This document shows, in pieces, positions 59,189 to 64,000 of a stretch of DNA of 64,000 nucleotides. A program made the position numbers and the translations under genes. This stretch comes from Actinokineospora diospyrosa. Its GTDB lineage: Bacteria > Actinomycetota > Actinomycetes > Mycobacteriales > Pseudonocardiaceae. The notes beneath the pieces were generated by a model, which saw nothing but the letters and a program-made list of their open reading frames with translations, had not been told where the DNA came from and did no database searches. The stretch is from contig NZ_JAMTCO010000001.1 in the NCBI RefSeq assembly GCF_024171925.1, positions 310,001-374,000 on the forward strand. The letters are read 5' to 3'. The stretch's first letter is position 1. Each line of letters opens with the position of its first letter.

Positions 59189-59881
59189 ATGGATCACGGA
59201 ATCCGGTGGCGGCGCGTGCAGGACGACCTCCTGCGCAGGCTCCGCGACGGCGAGTTCGACGGCTTCTTCCCCAGCGAGGCGGAGCTGGTCGCGCACTACG
59301 GGGTCAGCCGGACCACCGTCCGGCGGGCGCTGAGCAAGCTGCGGGCCGACGGGGTGGTGACCGCCGAACGCGGCAGGCGCCCCCGGGTCCGCGCCGAGCA
59401 GGGCGTCGAACAGCCGCTGGGCACCCTCTACAGCCTCAACGCCTCGGTCCGCACCGCCGGGCTCACCCAGTGCAGCGTCGTGCGCAAGCTGGAGGTGCAC
59501 GCCGACGGCGTCGTCGCCGACCACCTCGGCCTCGACGGCTCCGCCCCGCTGGTGCACCTGGAGCGGCTGCGCCTGGCGGGCGACGAGCCGCTGGCCATCG
59601 ACCGGGTGTGGCTCCCGGCCGAGCACGGCCGCTGCCTGCTCAGCGCCGACCTGACCGACGTCGGCGTCTACGCCGTGCTCGCCCGCACCGGTCTGCGCCT
59701 GGACCGCGCCCGCGAGAGCATCCGCGCCGTCGCGCTGTCCCCGGTGGAGCGGGCGGTCCTGGGCTGCGGCGTCGGGTTCTCCATCCACCGGCTCAGCCGC
59801 GCCCAGGGCCAGCCCATGGAGTGGCGGCACACCCTGGTCCGCGGCGACCGGTTCACCCTGACCGCGGCCTTCGGCGGTTGA
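59189..59881 (+). CDS. GntR-family regulator with UTRA domain
   Basis: 230 residues. wHTH RRVQDDLLRRLRDGEFDGFFPSEAELVAHYGVSRTTVRRALSKLRADGVV (8-60), then a UTRA (HutC-type) effector domain ending TLVRGDRFTLTAAF. The ATG is preceded by TTTAGCGG with no SD, so it may be leaderless. Divergent from the SQR-like gene (80 bp) and likely to regulate the sulfur operon. Confidence 0.92.
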   Translation: MDHGIRWRRVQDDLLRRLRDGEFDGFFPSEAELVAHYGVSRTTVRRALSKLRADGVVTAERGRRPRVRAEQGVEQPLGTLYSLNASVRTAGLTQCSVVRKLEVHADGVVADHLGLDGSAPLVHLERLRLAGDEPLAIDRVWLPAEHGRCLLSADLTDVGVYAVLARTGLRLDRARESIRAVALSPVERAVLGCGVGFSIHRLSRAQGQPMEWRHTLVRGDRFTLTAAFGG

Positions 59882-60120
59882 CCAGCCGCGGCCGGGCGTT
59901 GTTCGGAGGTTGTTGTTCAGCGTCGCGGGGACGACGCCGAACACCGCCGGTCGGGTAGGTGTTGTCCTGCATCCCGACACCGGGGCCGATCGGGGGCGGC
60001 CCAGCACCGACCGGGGGGCCGGTGCGCCGGTGTCGAACCGAGGGGGGAACGAGCGGTGACTGGGGGTCCGCGATGGCTCGGGGCGAGCCGTCGCGGTGAC
60101 CGCGACCACCAAGGGGGGTG

Positions 60121-60158
60121 TTGGTGGTGGCGTCGCCGGGGGTCGGCGCCACCACCAA
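60121..60158. other. long perfect hairpin in the 59882-60260 spacer
   Basis: TTGGTGGTGGCG (60121-60132) and CGCCACCACCAA (60147-60158) form a 12-bp perfect stem. The 379-bp spacer between the GntR gene and the winged-helix/TPR gene is GC-rich, with several G-runs, and shows no gene. The hairpin could terminate the GntR transcript or act in the leader of the next gene. Confidence 0.5.
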
Positions 60159-60260
60159 GTGGGGTTCACCCCGGCGCGGTGATCGCGCATCATGGACCGC
60201 GGCGGATCAGCACACGGGAGGGCGTGCACGGGGTAGCCGAGCCGAACGGAGCCGGGTGCG

Positions 60261-61211
60261 GTGGGGCGAGACGAGGCCGCGGAACGGGTGGCAGCCACCT
60301 TCGCCGCCCTCGCCGTACCCGAGTTGTCGCTCCCGCTGCTCGCCGACACCCTCGGCTGGCCGCTGGACACCACCCGCCACGTGGTCGCAGAGCTGACCGC
60401 CGCCGGTGGCCTGGTCCGCACCCGCCCCGGCTGGTTCGCCCCGGCCGGGCATGCGCAGTCCAGCGCGGACCCGGCGCTGCGGGCGCGGTTCGTGACCGTC
60501 CTGACGACGGCCGCCACCTCGGCCGACTGGGTCGCCGAGCACCGACCACACCTGTCCTCGGCCTTCCGCGCCGTTGCGCAGGCAGGTGTCTCGGCGGCGC
60601 AGTGCGAACTGGCGCTGGCCCTCTGGGACCTCACCGCCGAACCCCCGTTGCTGCACGACGCGGCGTGGCGCGGCGAGCTGGGCCAGTGGGGGGAGGGCGC
60701 CGCCCGGCAGTGGGGGAATCGAGCGGCCCTCGCGGTGCTGCACGAGCGGTCCGGCAGGGTCGCCGCGGCGGCGGGTGACGTGGCGGTGGCGGAGTCGCAG
60801 CTGGTACGGGCCTTGCTGCTGTGGCACGAGACCGCCGAACCCGCGGCTACGGGCGTCTTGACGGCCCTGCTGGATCTCTTCCGCCGGACCGGGCAGTGGC
60901 ACCGTGCCCTGGACGCGGCCTTCGAACTACACGGCGAACAGCGACGGCGCGGTGAGCCCGTGGGGGAGACCTTGCTGGCGATCGGCGAGGTCATGCTGAG
61001 CGCGGATCGGCCCGGGGCGGCGGCCCGGTACCTCCAGCGGGCCGAACTCGCCCTGGGCCCGGCGGTGGACCTGCTGGTCTCCCGCGCGGCAGCCGAACGC
61101 GGCACGGGCGCCGACGCGGCCTCCCGGCGTCACCTGCACCGAGCCCTCGCCTTGGCGGTGGACGTGGACGACGTCGCCGCCGCCCGCATCCGCGCGCTGC
61201 TGCGAGCGTGA
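60261..61211 (+). CDS. winged-helix/TPR-like hypothetical protein
   Basis: 316 residues. The N-terminal 65 look like a winged helix (LSLPLLADTLGWPLDTTRHVVAELTAAGGLVRTRPGWFAP). The rest is all-helical, TPR-like, with repeated A-x-L blocks (AAAGDVAVAESQLVRALLLWHET, TGQWHRALDAAFELHGEQ, SRAAAERGTGADAASRRHLHRALALA). Such proteins are found as accessory modules of SARP/BTAD-type or STAND regulators; here the NTPase is absent. GTG at 60261, SD weak. No partner evident. Confidence 0.65.
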   Translation: MGRDEAAERVAATFAALAVPELSLPLLADTLGWPLDTTRHVVAELTAAGGLVRTRPGWFAPAGHAQSSADPALRARFVTVLTTAATSADWVAEHRPHLSSAFRAVAQAGVSAAQCELALALWDLTAEPPLLHDAAWRGELGQWGEGAARQWGNRAALAVLHERSGRVAAAAGDVAVAESQLVRALLLWHETAEPAATGVLTALLDLFRRTGQWHRALDAAFELHGEQRRRGEPVGETLLAIGEVMLSADRPGAAARYLQRAELALGPAVDLLVSRAAAERGTGADAASRRHLHRALALAVDVDDVAAARIRALLRA

Positions 61212-61423
61212 ACCTGTCGCTGGTGTCCACATAAGTCCGCGCGCACAGGCGAACCGGGCTGCCCGACCACCCGGCGGACTAGGCGGGATCACGCGGTCTC
61301 CGCGTTCGGTGCCCACCTCGGCTGAACTCAGCCTGCCGCGTGCCTGCTCTGCCCGGGGCGCTTGGTCGCGGTCGAACTGGACTGCGCAAGAGGCTGCGCA
61401 GCCCGGTCGCCGAGCCCGGCTTG

Positions 61424-61499
61424 CTGAGGGTCTACAGCGCCGCTTCCGGCAAGGGCGGGGTGGGCAAGCGCGGTCACCCTCGCGGTTGCCGTGGTGCAG
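61424..61499 (+). pseudogene. decayed ParA/Mrp-type Walker A fragment
   Basis: The frame from 61430 reads VYSAASGKGGVGK, the deviant Walker A of ParA/MinD/Mrp ATPases. A one-base shift at 61469 then gives AVTLAVAVVQ, the helix that normally follows (compare TxxVNLAxALA). The rest of the gene is not found. A short relic in an otherwise featureless spacer (61212-61627). Confidence 0.4.
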
Positions 61500-61594
61500 T
61501 CGGTGCCGAGGCAGCCCACCTCCGCAACCTGCTAAGACACGCACACGAGGCGATCTGGGTTCTTGCGGAACAGGACCTCCCGGCACGCGGCACC

Positions 61595-61623
61595 GGTGGG
61601 GTGCGGACCTCGCACCCCACCGA
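61595..61623. terminator. hairpin after the secreted hydrolase gene
   Basis: A 12-bp perfect stem (CGGTGGGGTGCG / CGCACCCCACCG) with a 5-nt loop, 4 bp downstream of the hydrolase stop on the minus strand. Confidence 0.75.
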
Positions 61624-61627
61624 CTGG

Positions 61628-62815
61628 CTAAGGGATCAGCCGCGTGTCCGGGTGGCAGGGGGAGGACCCGGCGAACAGGTGCCGGTCCCAGCCCTTGAGG
61701 TGCAGGTCGAAGAAGCCCGCCAGGTAGTCGCGCTGCGCCGCCACCGACCGGGTCGGGTTGACCGTGCCGATCACCCGCTCCTGGGCGCCCGCGGGTAGGT
61801 GCGCCCGCACCTGCGGGACGATGAACTGCAGGTCGGTGAACGAGAAGTGCGTGCTGCGGTCCAGGTGCAGGTCGCGCTTCCAGCCGCGCTGGGTGGCCCA
61901 GAAGTCGGCCCAGCTCGGGTCCAGGTCGCGGTCCACGTGCGAGTGCTCCAGCTCCCGGCCGGTCACCGGGTCCACGTCGTCCCCGCCGAACAGCAGGAAC
62001 GGGCGGTCGAGGCCCTCGGTGACCACCCGCCCGGGCAGGTACTGGCCGACCCCGTGGCCCAGGGCGCCGTCGATGTTCACGCCCGCCTTGACTCTGCGGT
62101 CGACGACCATGGTCTCGCCTGTGGTGTAGCCGCCGTAGGAGTGGCCCGCCATGCCGATCCGGCTGGTGTCGGCGAACGACAGGTCCGCGAGGCGGTCGAG
62201 GACGAACCGGGTGTCGGCGACGCGGGTGTCGATCGCCTTCTTCTTGTCCGCGCCGTTGCCCACGTCGGCCCGCCCGTACTCGACCCGGCCGTCCGGGAAC
62301 TGCACCGCGGCGGACTCGAACGTGTGCGACATGGACACCACGACGTACCCCCGGCTGGCCAGGTCGTCGACCTTGTCGGCGTAGAACTCGCGCGGGCCCG
62401 CGAAGCCCGGCGAGAACAGCACCACCGGCCAGCGGCCGCGCGCGGGTGCCGCGTCCAGCACGGCCCGGCGGCGCACCGAGGTCCAGTCGACGGTCCCCGC
62501 GGGCAACCCCAGGAACTCCGGGCTCGCGGCGAGCTGGGTGAACGCGGCGGCCACCCCGCTGGGCAGCCAAGGCGCCCGCGGACCACCCGCCCGCGCCGCC
62601 GGGTAGCTCACGGTGAGCATCAGCTCGCGGCGCCGCTGCGGCACCCACGGGTCGGCCCGGCCCGGGTCGACCGCGTGCACCTCCCGGGTCCCCACCGGGT
62701 ACCGGCCGCTGAGGCCCGGCGTGCTCACCCCCTGGCTCGCCGTCGCGGGCACGGCCATGAGCACCGTCGCGGTCATCGCGGTGACGAGCACCGCGCCGAG
62801 CGTTCGCCGGTTCAT
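61628..62815 (-). CDS. secreted alpha/beta-hydrolase (PAF-acetylhydrolase/lipase-like)
   Basis: 395 residues with a signal peptide (RRTLGAVLVTAMTATVLMAVPATAS). LTVSYPA, VVLFSPGFAGPREFYADKVDDLASRGYVVVSMSH (oxyanion region), nucleophile elbow GMAGHSYGGYTT, GALGH, and STHFSFTDLQF near the C-terminal His fit the platelet-activating-factor acetylhydrolase/polyester-hydrolase-like family. ATG at 62815 with GGGGGGAG upstream. A single TGTGGACAA 9-mer lies in the leader (62816-62824). Substrate may be lipid or ester polymers. Confidence 0.9.
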   Translation of the reverse strand: MNRRTLGAVLVTAMTATVLMAVPATASQGVSTPGLSGRYPVGTREVHAVDPGRADPWVPQRRRELMLTVSYPAARAGGPRAPWLPSGVAAAFTQLAASPEFLGLPAGTVDWTSVRRRAVLDAAPARGRWPVVLFSPGFAGPREFYADKVDDLASRGYVVVSMSHTFESAAVQFPDGRVEYGRADVGNGADKKKAIDTRVADTRFVLDRLADLSFADTSRIGMAGHSYGGYTTGETMVVDRRVKAGVNIDGALGHGVGQYLPGRVVTEGLDRPFLLFGGDDVDPVTGRELEHSHVDRDLDPSWADFWATQRGWKRDLHLDRSTHFSFTDLQFIVPQVRAHLPAGAQERVIGTVNPTRSVAAQRDYLAGFFDLHLKGWDRHLFAGSSPCHPDTRLIP

Positions 62816-63010
62816 TGTGGACAAACTCCCCCCTGTTGTGGACCTGACCATCGTCTCGGCGGGTCCCCGCGGCGGGCGTCCTCCCGATGTCTGACGACGG
62901 CCTCCTCCGTCCGGGGGAGGGCCGGTCATCCGGGATCGAGTTGTCTCAACTTCAACAATGCAGCAGGCTCACCCTGACCGGTGTGCTCGCCGCAGACGGA
63001 GGACGACGCG

Positions 63011-64000
63011 ATGGCACTGCTCGAGGACGGCGCGTGGCGGGGAAAGGTCTGGACCGGGGCCTGGACCGAGGGCGGTGGCGGGACGTACACCGCCGTGGAG
63101 CCCGCCACCGGGGAGCCGCTCGGTGAGGTCGGCAAGGCCACCCCGGCCGACGTGCACGCCGCAGCCGAGCGGGCGGTCACCGCACAGCAGGCGTGGGCGG
63201 CGGCACCGCACGAGCTGCGGGCCGCGGTGCTGCGCGGCGCGGGTGACCTGCTGACCCTGCACGCCGAGGAGATCAAGGACTGGCTGGCCCGCGAGTCCGG
63301 CGCGATCCGCCCGTTCGGCGAGTTCCAGGTCCACACCAGCGCCCAGGAGTGCTACGAGGCCGCCGCGCTGCCCTCGCACCCCTACGGCGAACTGCTGCGC
63401 ACCGGGGCGCCCCGGTTGTCCTTCGCGCGCAGGCTCCCGGTGGGCGTGGTCGGCGTGATCGCGCCGTTCAACGTCCCCACCATCCTGGCCATCCGCGCGG
63501 TCGCCCCGGCGCTGGCCCTGGGCAACGCGGTCATCCTCAAGCCCGACCCGCGCACCGCGATCTCCGGTGGCGCCATCTTCGCCCGGATCTTCGCCGAGGC
63601 CGGGCTGCCCGACGGTCTGCTCCAGGTGCTGCCCGGCGGGGCGGACGTCGGTGAGGCGCTGGTGACCGAGCCCGCCGTGCGGGTCATCGCGTTCACCGGG
63701 TCGACCAGGGCTGGGCGCGCGGTCGGCGCGCTGGCCGGTCAGCACCTGAAGCGGGCGCACCTGGAACTGGGCGGCAACTCGGCGCTGATCGTGTTGCCGG
63801 ATGTCGACGTCACCGCGGCCGCGTCGGTCGGCGCGTGGGGCACGTTCACCCACTCCGGGCAGATCTGCATGGCGACCAGCAGGCACCTGGTGCACGAGTC
63901 GATCGCCGAGGAGTACACGGCTGTTCTGGCGGAGAAGGTGTCCGCGCTGCCGGTCGGCGACCCGTACCGCGAGCAGGTTGCGCTGGGCCCGCTGATCGAC
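63011..64000 (+). CDS. aldehyde dehydrogenase (benzaldehyde dehydrogenase-like), 3'-truncated by window edge
   Basis: 330 codons to the edge. YTAVEPATGEPLGEVGKATPADVHAA start, GVVGVIAPFNVPTILAIRAVAPALALGNAVILKPDPRT (NAD binding), FTGSTRAGRAVG, LELGGNSALIVLPD (catalytic Glu) and FTHSGQICMATSR (catalytic Cys). The APFNVP..L and HSGQICMA patterns resemble benzaldehyde-type dehydrogenases. ATG at 63011 with GGAGGAC upstream. Divergent from the secreted hydrolase. Confidence 0.92.
   Translation, partial: MALLEDGAWRGKVWTGAWTEGGGGTYTAVEPATGEPLGEVGKATPADVHAAAERAVTAQQAWAAAPHELRAAVLRGAGDLLTLHAEEIKDWLARESGAIRPFGEFQVHTSAQECYEAAALPSHPYGELLRTGAPRLSFARRLPVGVVGVIAPFNVPTILAIRAVAPALALGNAVILKPDPRTAISGGAIFARIFAEAGLPDGLLQVLPGGADVGEALVTEPAVRVIAFTGSTRAGRAVGALAGQHLKRAHLELGGNSALIVLPDVDVTAAASVGAWGTFTHSGQICMATSRHLVHESIAEEYTAVLAEKVSALPVGDPYREQVALGPLID

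Noticed and set aside
1-64000. tRNA, rRNA, riboswitch or integrase-linked attachment sites
   Set aside because: None could be recognised by eye; a dedicated covariance-model search would be decisive.

Overview
The window is GC-rich, densely coded DNA from an actinomycete. The family content points to Pseudonocardiales (Actinokineospora, Saccharothrix, Lentzea or Actinosynnema-like): an NRPS end with MFS exporter and MbtH protein, a CebR-type sugar operon, HTH/NB-ARC STAND proteins, DUF6879, and a PAS-GAF-SpoIIE-HATPase-STAS phosphatase. The genus is an inference. No rRNA, tRNA, CRISPR array, transposase or integrase was seen.

Layout. 0-3.4 kb: the 3' end of an NRPS (epimerization domain), a repeat-filled 1 kb spacer, an MFS exporter and an MbtH-like protein. 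3.4-7.3 kb: a carbohydrate ABC operon closing with its own LacI-type regulator; a perfect CebR-type operator lies upstream. 7.5-11.5 kb: a four-gene cassette (ATP-grasp ligase, GCS2-type carboxylate-amine ligase, haem-oxygenase-like iron oxidase, CDGSH Fe-S protein). 11.5-13.5 kb: a secreted tripeptidyl-aminopeptidase-type hydrolase and a YchJ-type protein. 13.6-28.3 kb: an accessory region with a TIR-STAND protein, two paralogous conserved hypotheticals, an HTH-NB-ARC-TPR protein behind a micro-ORF, a GMC oxidoreductase, a 32-aa membrane peptide, and an HTH-STAND-WD40 protein. Two arrays of an unusual intergenic repeat also lie here. Each repeat module pairs a DnaA-box-like 9-mer with a 41-bp core at a fixed distance of about 40 bp.

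28.5-47 kb: an ABC-F ATPase, then an aromatic (hydroxyquinol/resorcinol-type) catabolic locus. It has a LysR regulator, a flavin phenol hydroxylase, a fused maleylacetate reductase-hydroxyquinol dioxygenase, a MoaF-like protein, an SDR, a Liv-type ABC importer with a fused LivM-LivG, a SnoaL-like protein and a second MoaF-like protein. It is split by a four-gene operon (small protein, DUF6879, NB-ARC-TPR, GNAT).

47-64 kb: tandem small membrane proteins, a secreted M4 metalloprotease, a multidomain PP2C-type phosphatase, an MFS/ROK divergent pair, a sulfide/persulfide operon (SQR-like flavoprotein, persulfide dioxygenase-rhodanese, TauE exporter) carrying the scar of a partial tandem duplication, a GntR regulator, a winged-helix/TPR protein, a secreted alpha/beta hydrolase and the start of an aldehyde dehydrogenase.

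Most noteworthy: the DnaA-box repeat arrays, which bracket 20.4-23.2 kb in inverted orientation; four STAND NTPases within about 26 kb; and the ATP-grasp/GCS2/HDO/CDGSH cassette as a possible small-molecule pathway.
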